This document shows positions 43,771 through 52,900 of a DNA stretch of 64,000 nucleotides, piece after piece. The stretch comes from CAYZQH01 sp050300015. GTDB taxonomy: Bacteria > Pseudomonadota > Gammaproteobacteria > Pseudomonadales > Cellvibrionaceae. The translations under genes and the position numbers were made by a program. Under the pieces are notes generated by a model, which did no database searches, was not told the origin of the DNA, and saw only the letters and a list, made by a program, of their open reading frames with translations. Position 1 is the first letter of the stretch. The number at the start of each line of letters is the position of its first letter. Location of the stretch: positions 310,001-374,000 of the forward strand of contig JBNKWZ010000024.1 in assembly GCA_050300015.1 (NCBI GenBank). Direction: 5' to 3'.

Positions 43771-45531
43771 GTGGAAAGTTCTGCACCCAAACGTATCAGA
43801 ATTGGCGACATCTTGGTTGCACAGCAAATTATCAGTCAAGATCAACTGATGCAAGCGCTATCAGAACAAAAAAAATCGGGTTTTAAGCTGGGGCGCCAAT
43901 TAATTGCATTAGGATTCGTGGAGGAAAATACCCTTCTCGATATTCTTTCTAAGCAACTGAATTACCCGTTTATCGAGCTCAAGCACTACCGTTACAACCG
44001 GGAATTGGTTCAGTTGTTGCCTGAAACCATTGCACGACGCTTTCGTGTGATTGTACTCAAAGAAGAAAGTGACGGAATATTGTTGGGCATGTCTGACCCT
44101 ACCGACATTTTCGGTTTGGATGACATACAAAAAATTCTGAATCGGCCAATTAAGCCCGCAGTGGTGCGCGAAGACGAATTGCTAGATATATTGGATGTGG
44201 CCTATAGTCGCGCCAGCGAAATTGCTTCGCTTGCGGAACAACTCGACGAAGAGCTCGAAAGCGATCAGATCGATATTGCCGACATCGTGACCGACGCAGA
44301 AGAATCTGATACACCCGTTGTAAAACTGTTACAGAAAATATTCGAAGAGGCGGTGAATACACGTGCGTCGGATGTTCATATTGAGCCTGACGAAAGCGTA
44401 CTCAGAATACGGCAACGGATAGATGGCGTATTGGTTGAGCAGGTTATGAACGAAAAGCGCATTGCCAATGCATTGGTGGTGCGTTTGAAGCTGATGTCCA
44501 GTTTGGATATTTCTGAAAAACGTTTGCCTCAGGACGGCCGCTTTCATTTGAAGGTGGGAAACCACAGTATTGACGTACGTCTGTCTACTATGCCGGTCCA
44601 ATTTGGTGAATCTGTAGTTATGCGGATATTGGACCACTCTGATGGGGTCCGCCCACTGGGCAGTGTGGGTATGCCGGACCATTACGTCACGCACTTTCGA
44701 CACATCATTACTCGCCCTCACGGATTGGTACTGGTGACCGGGCCGACCGGTAGCGGTAAAACCACCACTTTATATGGCGCCTTGTCTGAACTTAACACGG
44801 CAGAAAAAAAGATTATCACTGTGGAAGATCCAGTGGAGTACCGGTTGCCCAGAATTTCGCAGGTACAGATACATGAAAAAATCGGGCTCAATTTTAATAA
44901 GGTGTTAAGAGCGACACTGCGCCAAGACCCAGACATATTGCTGATTGGTGAAATTCGGGATGCAGACTCTGCAGAGATTGCTTTGCGCGCGGCGATGACC
45001 GGTCATATGGTGCTGTCCACGTTACACACCAATGATGCCGTTACCTCGGCATTGCGGCTTTTGGATATGGGTGTGGATTCTTATTTGGTGGCGTCCAGTT
45101 TAAAAGCGGTGGTCGCCCAGCGATTGGTCCGTCGAATCTGCGAAAGTTGCAGTGGCGCCTATACTCCCAGTGAACAAGAGTTGATTTGGATTCAAAAAAT
45201 GTTGAAAGCAGATCGAGTAGATACCTCTAACATGCGTAAGGGCAGCGGGTGCCCACATTGCTTTAACACGGGATTTCGGGGGCGTATCGGGGTGTTCGAA
45301 TTGCTAGAGATCAATGGCAAAATGGCAGATGCACTGCGTGACAGCGACGTATTGGCGTTTAATCGGGCTGCCTATGCAGACCCTAACTACCGGCCCCTAA
45401 ATATCAGCGCGTTGGAATTCGCTTTGAAAGGTACGACCACAATGGATGAGGTGATGCGTGTTACCGCAGAGATAGACGATGCACCACAGGCGACAGACAC
45501 CATTGAATTAATAGAGCCAAAGGAAGCCTAA
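43771..45531 (+). CDS. mshE: MSHA pilus extension ATPase MshE
   Basis: Hexameric GspE/PilB-type ATPase. 586 residues from a GTG at 43771 with GAGGGAAG upstream. The N-terminal MshEN domain (residues about 1-145) begins KRIRIGDILVAQQIISQDQL and has two copies of the RxxxLGxxL-type motif, which bind c-di-GMP in the Vibrio protein. Walker A GPTGSGKT has K330; the Asp box and LLIGEIRDADSAEIAL are present. A zinc site CESC...CPHC lies near 456-492. Confidence 0.94.
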   Translation: MESSAPKRIRIGDILVAQQIISQDQLMQALSEQKKSGFKLGRQLIALGFVEENTLLDILSKQLNYPFIELKHYRYNRELVQLLPETIARRFRVIVLKEESDGILLGMSDPTDIFGLDDIQKILNRPIKPAVVREDELLDILDVAYSRASEIASLAEQLDEELESDQIDIADIVTDAEESDTPVVKLLQKIFEEAVNTRASDVHIEPDESVLRIRQRIDGVLVEQVMNEKRIANALVVRLKLMSSLDISEKRLPQDGRFHLKVGNHSIDVRLSTMPVQFGESVVMRILDHSDGVRPLGSVGMPDHYVTHFRHIITRPHGLVLVTGPTGSGKTTTLYGALSELNTAEKKIITVEDPVEYRLPRISQVQIHEKIGLNFNKVLRATLRQDPDILLIGEIRDADSAEIALRAAMTGHMVLSTLHTNDAVTSALRLLDMGVDSYLVASSLKAVVAQRLVRRICESCSGAYTPSEQELIWIQKMLKADRVDTSNMRKGSGCPHCFNTGFRGRIGVFELLEINGKMADALRDSDVLAFNRAAYADPNYRPLNISALEFALKGTTTMDEVMRVTAEIDDAPQATDTIELIEPKEA

Positions 45532-45535
45532 TCCC

Positions 45536-46765
45536 GTGGCGACGTTTCAGTATTCAGGTCGCAGTAGTGATGGGAAGTCTACCAGCGGCACCATAGAGGC
45601 GAATACCGTAGAGTTGGTGGCCTCGCAGCTGCTTGATAAAGGCATAACCCCTGTTTCTATCAAAGAAACTAAAGCGACAGGTTCTGGTGATATCCATCTA
45701 GAGAACCTTTTAGGCCCCAAAAAAGTCACTCAAATCGACCTCATTATGTTTTGTAGACAGATGTATACCATCTCTAAAGCGGGTATTCCGTTGGTTAGAG
45801 GTATAAGGGGATTGTCTGCGGGACTTAAACATGCTCACTTTCAATCTGTGCTCAACGATGTGGCCGTAAAATTAGAGGCAGGTTCCAGCTTATCCAATGC
45901 TATGGCGCGCCACCCAGAGGTGTTTGCCAAGCTATTTGTCAGCATGATCAGCGTCGGTGAAAGTACCGGAAGTCTAGATGCCGTTTTTGAGCAACTGGCT
46001 TTTTATATGGAGCGTGATGAGACCACACGCAAAAGTATTAAGTCCGCCACGCGTTACCCTACCTTTGTTGTCGCGGCATTAGGGTTAGCTGTGGCGGTAG
46101 TGAATATATTTGTGATTCCAAAATTTGCAGACATGTTTAAGCAATTTGGTGCTGAGCTTCCGTTCGTGACCCAAATATTAATTGGTACATCCTATGTTTT
46201 TGTCAATTACTGGTGGTTGTTGTTAATGTGCATTGTTGGGCTTTGGGCCGGGTTTCATTTCTATACTCGCACGCCTGCTGGCGCCGTGCTTTGGGGGCGT
46301 TACAAACTCAAACTCCCGGTTGTGGGGGATATTATTCAACGTGCGTCTATGGCGCGCTACGGTAGAAGCTTTAGTTTGATGCTAAAAGCGGGTGTTCCGT
46401 TGAATCAAGCTTTAAATCTTTGCGCCAGGGCCATTGACAACCCTTATCTATTTGAGCGTATTGATGGTATTCGGCGGGGTATCGAAAGAGGCGAGACGCT
46501 TTTGCATACCCATGTTCAATCACAGATGCTGTCACCACTGGTGTTGCAAATGATCGCCGTTGGTGAAGAGAGTGGGCAGGTGGAAGAGTTATTGGCAGAA
46601 GTGGCCGAATTCTATGAGCGTGAAGTGGATTACGACCTCAAGAAACTCAGCGACCGAATAGAGCCCATTCTGATAGTGTTTATGGCTGCGTTTGTGTGCA
46701 TTCTAGCGTTGGGGATATTCCTACCTATGTGGGATATGTACAGCGTGCAAAAAGGCGCAATGTAG
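45536..46765 (+). CDS. mshG: MSHA inner-membrane platform protein MshG
   Basis: GspF/PilC family, 409 residues from a GTG. It starts MATFQYSGRSSDGKSTSGTIEA, the family beta-strand region. Two T2SSF domains, about 70-195 and 275-395, each contain GVPLxxA-like repeats (AGIPLVRGI, AGVPLNQAL) and ISVGESTGSL / IAVGEESGQVE. Three membrane helices are visible. It receives force from MshE. Last gene before the 0.6-kb gap. Confidence 0.94.
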   Translation: MATFQYSGRSSDGKSTSGTIEANTVELVASQLLDKGITPVSIKETKATGSGDIHLENLLGPKKVTQIDLIMFCRQMYTISKAGIPLVRGIRGLSAGLKHAHFQSVLNDVAVKLEAGSSLSNAMARHPEVFAKLFVSMISVGESTGSLDAVFEQLAFYMERDETTRKSIKSATRYPTFVVAALGLAVAVVNIFVIPKFADMFKQFGAELPFVTQILIGTSYVFVNYWWLLLMCIVGLWAGFHFYTRTPAGAVLWGRYKLKLPVVGDIIQRASMARYGRSFSLMLKAGVPLNQALNLCARAIDNPYLFERIDGIRRGIERGETLLHTHVQSQMLSPLVLQMIAVGEESGQVEELLAEVAEFYEREVDYDLKKLSDRIEPILIVFMAAFVCILALGIFLPMWDMYSVQKGAM

Positions 46766-47377
46766 CTCAATTTTCGCGCTTGTCAAATCTCTCCCTTATG
46801 CATTCGACTACTGGTGAATTCGTCGGTTAGACGGTTTGGTTTTGTATTTTTTTAAATTCTTATAGTGTGTCAGCCGGCTCAAAATAAATGGAAATGCCAA
46901 ATATGGCTGGTTGCGCATCACCAAGGCACTGTTTTATTTTTTAAAAAGGCCTTTTAAAACAACGCTTAATTCAGTTGGTGCTCGATATTTCAATTTTTTC
47001 AAAACGGTAATCATTTATGACATAGCTATTTGTCATAGAAGCTATGTGGATTTGTTAAATTGATTATCACACCCCTCTGATTAGATCGAAATCTCATAGC
47101 ATTACGTTTACTAGAAAAAAACAATATTACGTTCATCTATTTATCACTTATCTTTAAATGTAGGAACTAACAGTAACGGGCTAAGTATTCTGCCGTAAGG
47201 TAAGTTGGCCATTGCGTTAAATTCTAGAGGTTATTTTTCTCTGTGTTTAGGGATGGTTTGACAAGAATTTGTCATTAAACTGGGTGAGCTAATTTATGAG
47301 GCGCGACCGCCAGAAAGCTGGCACGACTTTATAGGCAAGGCTCTCGTTGCAATATTTGAGTTTTTGGAGTAATTACA
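46766..47377. promoter_or_regulatory. AT-rich regulatory region before mshA
   Basis: 612 bases without a gene, markedly AT-rich from 46930 to 47300. mshF and mshB, found here in Vibrio, are absent. It holds a 12-bp palindrome AAAAGGCCTTTT near 46946, overlapping dyads TATGACA/TGTCATA (47016-47037) and ACATAGCT/AGCTATGT (47020-47047), and a second TGACA...TGTCA dyad (47259-47274). Together they look like an operator region controlling the pilin genes; the start of transcription is not clear. Confidence 0.5.
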
Positions 47378-47791
47378 ATGGGTAGACAACAATCAGGTTT
47401 TACGCTGATCGAGTTAATTGCCGTAATGGTCATTCTTGGCATCTTGGCGGCGACGGCAATACCACGCTTTGTGAGCTTGCAAGACGAAGCCGCTGTGGCG
47501 GCTGTTCGCGGTGTGGCCGGTAGTATTGAAAGCGGTGCGGCGTTGAATCATGCGGTGGACATTGCGGTTGAGGCAGGGCTAACCGATACCTCTACAGATC
47601 CGTTCTACAACATCGACAACTGCACTGATGGCTATGCACTTTTGGGTAGCAATGCTTTGCCTTCTGGCTACAGTATTGGGGCGGCTGTGGTGGCTGACCA
47701 GGCCGCAGTAACTTGCACTCTAACCGGTATTGGTGGTGAAACCGCTGACTTTGTGATTATTGGCGCCCTTGGTGGTACCGACCCATCGTGA
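47378..47791 (+). CDS. mshA: MSHA major pilin MshA
   Basis: Type IV prepilin of 137 residues. The leader MGRQQSG is cut before F8 in GFTLIELIAVMVILGILAA, with the E5 of the mature protein present. A globular domain follows with a two-cysteine loop (residues about 77 and 109). The 137 residues are shorter than Vibrio MshA (about 170-180). The C-terminus ends early after GALGGTDPS. TTGGAG precedes the ATG. Being first after the regulatory gap and best placed for expression, it is taken as the main pilin rather than MshB. Confidence 0.85.
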   Translation: MGRQQSGFTLIELIAVMVILGILAATAIPRFVSLQDEAAVAAVRGVAGSIESGAALNHAVDIAVEAGLTDTSTDPFYNIDNCTDGYALLGSNALPSGYSIGAAVVADQAAVTCTLTGIGGETADFVIIGALGGTDPS

Positions 47792-47796
47792 CTATA

Positions 47797-47822
47797 CTTA
47801 GGTTGATCATTCATAACCTAAG
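47797..47822 (+). other. Hairpin after the major pilin gene
   Basis: A perfect 8-bp stem CTTAGGTT/AACCTAAG with a 10-base loop, starting five bases after the mshA stop and ending 8-11 bases before the mshC start. No T-run. Likely an mRNA-stability or translation-limiting element that lets the main pilin be made in excess over the minor pilins. Confidence 0.55.
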
Positions 47823-47829
47823 ATGAACA

Positions 47830-48276
47830 TTGGTGTCGCCAATTATAGAGAAGGGGTTTACCCTCATTGAGTTAGTCGCGATTATCCTCCTGGTCGGTAT
47901 TCTAGGGGGGGTGGTCGCATCAAGATCAATCCCCAATACCACCTTGCAACTTCAAGCGGGCAGAGATGAAACCGTCTCTGCCCTTTTTATTGCTCAGCAA
48001 CGTGCGATGGCACAAGCTGACGCGGTTCGAGTGCTGATTAGCACCACCTCCATTGATATCCGTCAAGATCACAATCAGGATGCGTCTTTTAGTGCCGATG
48101 AAAGTCTTACCGTAGCAGGTGTGAGTTACCCACTGAGCTTTCGAGGAGGCGTGATCAGCTCAACCCATCAATTAGACTACGATCGACTCGGGCAGACCAC
48201 GGCTACCGTCATTACGCTGGCCAAGGGGGGTAAAACCGTTAATGTGCGGGTCTCAGGGACGGGCTATGCGTATTAA
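47830..48276 (+). CDS. mshC: MSHA minor pilin MshC
   Basis: 148 residues; prepilin with leader ending KG and then FTLIELVAIILLVGILGG. The start codon is ambiguous: TTG at 47830 or GTG at 47833, without a good ribosome-binding site. The body has the short TTSIDIRQDHNQDASF-type strands of MshC. It overlaps the mshD start. Role: pseudopilin of the MSHA tip complex. Confidence 0.82.
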   Translation: MVSPIIEKGFTLIELVAIILLVGILGGVVASRSIPNTTLQLQAGRDETVSALFIAQQRAMAQADAVRVLISTTSIDIRQDHNQDASFSADESLTVAGVSYPLSFRGGVISSTHQLDYDRLGQTTATVITLAKGGKTVNVRVSGTGYAY

Positions 48277-48739
48277 ATCGGTGCGCAGGTACAAGGGTTT
48301 TACTTTGATCGAAACCATTGTATTTTTGGTGGTATTGAGCGTCGGGTTGACCGCCGTGGTACTCGCTTTTTCTCAAAGTATCAGTACTAGCGTGGACCCT
48401 TTATTACGTGTCAAGGCCATTGAGAAAGGGCAGTCTGTACTGGATGACATTCTAGCCCGGCGATTCGATGAGAATACCCCCACTGGCGGTATACCGGCTT
48501 GCGACAGTGCTGATGGCCCTGCGTGTCTGGGCATCGTGGCAGACTCTGACTATGATGATGTTGGAGACTTTAACGGCTATAGCGATTATTCAGACAGTGC
48601 ATTCTCAGTTTCCGCGACGGTTGTTGCGGCGGGAGATGAGTTGGGGTTGGTCCTCAGCGAGGCTCGACGTATAACCGTCGTGGTGTCACTACCCGATGGT
48701 AATGCCGTCACTTTAAGTGCGTATAAGGTGAATTTTTAA
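48266..48739 (+). CDS. mshD: MSHA minor pilin MshD
   Basis: 157 residues from the ATG at 48266, overlapping mshC. Prepilin signal RRYKG then FTLIETIVFLVVLSVGLTAVVLAF. The body contains ILARRFDENTPTGG, typical of MshD-like proteins, and a loop with two cysteines (PACDSADGPACLG), with an Asp-rich stretch SDYDDVGDFNGYSDY. Its stop overlaps the mshO start. Confidence 0.85.
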   Translation: MRIKSVRRYKGFTLIETIVFLVVLSVGLTAVVLAFSQSISTSVDPLLRVKAIEKGQSVLDDILARRFDENTPTGGIPACDSADGPACLGIVADSDYDDVGDFNGYSDYSDSAFSVSATVVAAGDELGLVLSEARRITVVVSLPDGNAVTLSAYKVNF

Positions 48740-49545
48740 TGAGACCTTGTTACGGCCCAAACGACCGCACCCTGGGTTTCACATTGCTGGAAGTGGTGTT
48801 CGTGATTGTCATATTGGGCATCGTCAGCAGCATTGGTGCAGGCTATTTGGTGAGCAGTGTTGATGCTTATCGTGACGCGCAGGCGCGTAGTGTGCTGGTT
48901 CAGCGTTCACGTTTAACCCTTGAACAAATCGCTTTGCAAATACGCTCTGCTGTTCCGAATTCAGTGCGAGCCAGTAGCACGGGGAACTGCGTGGAGTTCT
49001 TGCCAGTGGTGGTTGCAACTAATTACCACTCTCCATTGCCCGACGTGACCAACAATAAAACCTTGGTCAATAGTATTGATACTGGAACTTTTAATTTAGG
49101 CCTCGGCCAACCCCGGTTTGCTATCGTGGCCCCCATGAGTGCTAGTGAAGTGTATTCCGCCGCATTTCCAGGGGTAATCGTATCGGTTGGCACCTTAAAC
49201 AGTTCACCTGCCAGCAGTATTCCTCTGGCGAGTAATCACCGTTTTTTACGCAACTCAAAATCAAGGCGAATCTATATTGCGGACTATCCAAAACGAATTT
49301 GCCTAATGGGCTCTGAGCTCTACCGATATAGCCAGTATGGCTTATTAACCTCTGCGCTCACAGATGGCGACCCAGGTGGTGATAGTGATTTAATGGCCCA
49401 CAACGTAGCGGCTAATGGAAGCCTTTTTACGCTGTCGCCGGGTTCCGAAAATCGAAACGCTTCTCTACTGATGAATGTGGCTTTTTCCAGTGCGAACGAT
49501 ACGTTAACCATGACGCACGAGGTTTTGATTCGCAATGTGCCTTAA
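48739..49545 (+). CDS. mshO: MSHA biogenesis protein MshO
   Basis: 268 residues with a prepilin-type start: MRPCYGPNDRTLG then FTLLEVVFVIVILGIVSSIGAGYLV. The mature part resembles GspJ-type minor pilins with a larger beta-rich body (EQIALQIRSAVPNSVRAS, CVEFLPVV). Its one-base overlap with mshD and close link to mshP indicate a single transcript. Confidence 0.85.
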   Translation: MRPCYGPNDRTLGFTLLEVVFVIVILGIVSSIGAGYLVSSVDAYRDAQARSVLVQRSRLTLEQIALQIRSAVPNSVRASSTGNCVEFLPVVVATNYHSPLPDVTNNKTLVNSIDTGTFNLGLGQPRFAIVAPMSASEVYSAAFPGVIVSVGTLNSSPASSIPLASNHRFLRNSKSRRIYIADYPKRICLMGSELYRYSQYGLLTSALTDGDPGGDSDLMAHNVAANGSLFTLSPGSENRNASLLMNVAFSSANDTLTMTHEVLIRNVP

Positions 49546-49969
49546 CCCCATGCGTCGAGAAGATGGTTTTTTAATGCCTCTGTCACTGTTTATTTTAGTG
49601 GGGCTCGCCAGCTTGGCCATTGCCATTTCGCGCTTATCGTCAGGGAGCTTTCATGCCTCCGTACAAACCTCAGTTGCCACCCAAAGCTTCTACGCTGCTG
49701 ACAGCGCAGCACAATATGCAATGAATCAATTGTTGTTCAACGCCGCCAATAGAACAGAGGTGGATGCACGTTGTATAGCGGTTTCAGGAGCGCTTTTGAA
49801 TTTTAATGTCGCGGGCCTTAAAAATTGTAGTGCTAATTTAAGCTGCACCACCGTGGCCAACGCAGGAGGGCCCGCCGCAATTTATGATATTACCAGCAAC
49901 GCGCAGTGTGGAGGCGGCGAATTGGTATCAGAGCGCAGTATTGTGGTAAGAGCAATATACGATGAATAA
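49535..49969 (+). CDS. mshP: MSHA biogenesis protein MshP
   Basis: 144 residues, a PilX-like minor pilin lacking a normal prepilin peptidase motif: MRREDGFLMPLSLFILVGLASLAIAISRL. The G-F pair and the hydrophobic stretch are there, but no Glu at position 5. The conserved SFYAADSAAQYAMNQL segment and four to five cysteines follow. ATG at 49535 overlaps mshO; a second ATG at 49550 lies just after the mshO stop. Followed by mshQ with a short overlap. Confidence 0.8.
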   Translation: MCLNPMRREDGFLMPLSLFILVGLASLAIAISRLSSGSFHASVQTSVATQSFYAADSAAQYAMNQLLFNAANRTEVDARCIAVSGALLNFNVAGLKNCSANLSCTTVANAGGPAAIYDITSNAQCGGGELVSERSIVVRAIYDE

Positions 49970-52900
49970 CGCCAAGCCAGAAATATTCGGGGGTTCTAAG
50001 GCGATATTATTATTGCTGCTGTGGTTGCTGCTTGCTGCAACGGCGTTTAGCTCTAGTGCTTCCAGTGCCAGTACAGGGTGTTCGGCGTCCTTTCCAACGG
50101 CACTATCGAATTCGCAAACCACGGGATCGATCTCGATTGATAATGCCAACACAATTATCGGGACGCCTAGCAATCTACTGCAAACCCAAAATTTAACGGT
50201 ATTGTCTCAACCTGCTTGTGACGGTAATGATTGTGTCGCATCCGGGACAACCAGTGCGCCTCTGTCATACAGTGGGTTTCCTGGTGGTGCCAATGTGACC
50301 CCCGTTTATGGGCAGACCACAAATTTAACGCCAGGTGATTATGGTTCATTGTCTGGTGACGGTTCCGTAACCATCAATTTTACCCCAGGTGACTACACTT
50401 TTAATGGCGATGTGCAATTTAGTTATGCGTCGGTAATAAATATTGTTGGTACTGGAACGGTACGACTGTATGTGAATGGCAAGTTTACGGTTAGAGATAC
50501 TGTACAGTTGGCAACATCATCTGCTGCCGATCAAGTACTGTTTGTCTACAGTACAGGGAATATGAAATTATGGTATTCGTCTACATCGAAGTTTCTGGGG
50601 TACTCCGAGGGCAGTATTACTTTGGACAGTTCCATTACGGTGGAAGGTGCCTTAGCTGCACAGGGTTCTATTGTAACGAGCTACGCTGATACCATTACGT
50701 ACAATGCCACAATGGTGAGTACTGTTTCCGGGGGCAGTAGTTGTGCTGGCAGTACGTCGTCTTCTAGTTCTAGTTCAAGTTCTAGTGCAAGTTCTAGCAG
50801 CAGTTCTTCAAGTTCAAGCACGTCTTCAGGTGCAGCCAATTGCTCTGCAATATTTCCAAGTACTGCTTCAAATTCTAGCCTGACAGGATCGGTTCACATT
50901 GGGAATCAATCAAACCTATTAAACTCACCGAATGACATTATCGTCACTAAGCAACTCTCTGAAATCTCTCCTCCTTCCTGTGGGTTAGAAAATTGTATTG
51001 AATCAGGAACCACCAGTACGTCATTCAACTTTACCGATTTTCCGGGTGGGCCAGACATCATGGTGAATTACGCCACAACCCACAATTTTGTACCAGGCGA
51101 TTACGGCAGCTTAACCACGGGTTCTATTACGACATTGAACTTTGAGCCTGGGGTTTACACCTTTGACGGTGATGTGGAAATTGAGTGGGGTACTATCATT
51201 TCTGCCAGTATGGATGGAACCGTCGAAATCTATATCAATGGTAATTTGGGTATCAGAGGCAATATTCAATTGAATATGTCGGGCAATCCAAACCGCCACT
51301 TCTTTATCTTCACGACAGGCAATATGATGTTGTGGTACGACTCTGACTCCACATTTGCCGGTTATGCCAAGGGGACCATTACCCTGGATGATGCCGTCAC
51401 GGTTACCGGTGCACTCACATCAGAAAGCGCTATTACTTTAGATTATCAAGCTTCTGTAACCTACGACACAACGACTCTGGATGGAGTGAGCTCAGCAGGC
51501 GTTTGCGGTTCGATACCCGCCACGCCCGCCTTGAATCATTTCGATTGGACTGTTAGCGGCTCAGGCAGTACCTGTAGCGCGCTTGAGGTCACTTTAACGG
51601 CCCGTGACGTTTACAGTAATGTACTGAGTGACTATGAAGGCACTATCGCATTGTCCACCTCGACGAACCACGGTGATTGGGCTAAAACGGCTACGGTTTC
51701 GGATGCCTACGGGTTGCTTTCGTCTTTGGGCTCTGATGTGGGTAGCGCGAATTATACTTTTGATCCTTCTGATGCCGGATCAATTACCTTGGCTTTAAAT
51801 AATATCCACGCCGAGAATCTACAGCTCACTGCTTTCGACAGTTCTGCATCCGTGACCACGAGCAGTAGCGCTATTGCCTTTGGTGACAATGCCTTTGTGT
51901 TCGACTACGTGGATACCCTGGGTGCGGATGTCATCGCCGGTAGACCGCACTTATTGCAAGTGGATATGATGCAAAGAGATCCCGTGACTGGGGATTGCCA
52001 GGTGGCTTCCAATTATTCGGTGGCGGATGTGAAAATGTATCTCACTCGGCAACCGTCTGATCCGGGAGGCGCGGCACCCGTTGTGAGTAATGCCACCAAT
52101 ACCGATTCAGTTTCGTTGCCCAATACCACACCGGGTACGCCAAATTTGACTTTGTCGTTTGCCAGTGGCTCGGCACAATTATTTTTACAAACGTCAGATG
52201 TGGGCGAGTATGCGTTAAATATTGTCGATGATAGTACCGCTTTTTCGGGCTTGACGATTATAGGCAGCTCTTCAGTTCTTACTGCTCGACCTTTTGGTTT
52301 TGGCATATCGGTCACAGGTAATCCCGGTGCGACCGACGCGGCGGGACCCACGTTTATTGCTGCCGGTGAACCCTTTGATGTGCAAGTGACGGCAGTGGCT
52401 TGGCAAAGTGCAGATGATGCGAACAACGATGGCATTCCGGACGGTCATGACAATGTAGATGCGACGGACAACATCAATTTAAGTAATAACAATGCGCTTG
52501 TGAGTTTCGGCCAAGAATCACCACCCATGTCTGTTTCGTTAACGTCGGAATTGATATTGCCCAGTGGTGGGCACAATCCACTCCTGAGTATTGTAAGTGC
52601 ACCGACTGCCTTCTCGAACGGCGTGGCAACGGCCACTGTGGCTTTTAATGACGTGGGTATTATGGCGATCAAGGCTGCGGTGGCGGGGGGCGCCTATCTC
52701 AGCAGTAATAGCGTGTATACAGAGCGTTCTGAAAGCCGTACTTCCACTATAGGGCGCTTTACGCCAAACGTTTTCACCATTGATGCGAGCACGATTACAC
52801 CTTTTTGTAGTGTGGATTATGCGCACTCTTACTTGGGCCAACCTTTAGAGGCGGCTATCCGCCTCACGGCACGGGCGTTGGGTGGCGTACTTTGTGAAAA

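Noticed and set aside
47319..47333. TGGCACGACTTTATA before mshA as a sigma-54 promoter
   Set aside because: The -24 half is perfect but the -12 position reads TATA instead of TTGC, so the essential GC is absent.
50757..50828. Short repeated triplets that could suggest a CRISPR or tandem-repeat locus
   Set aside because: They are serine codons in frame within mshQ and have no spacer structure.
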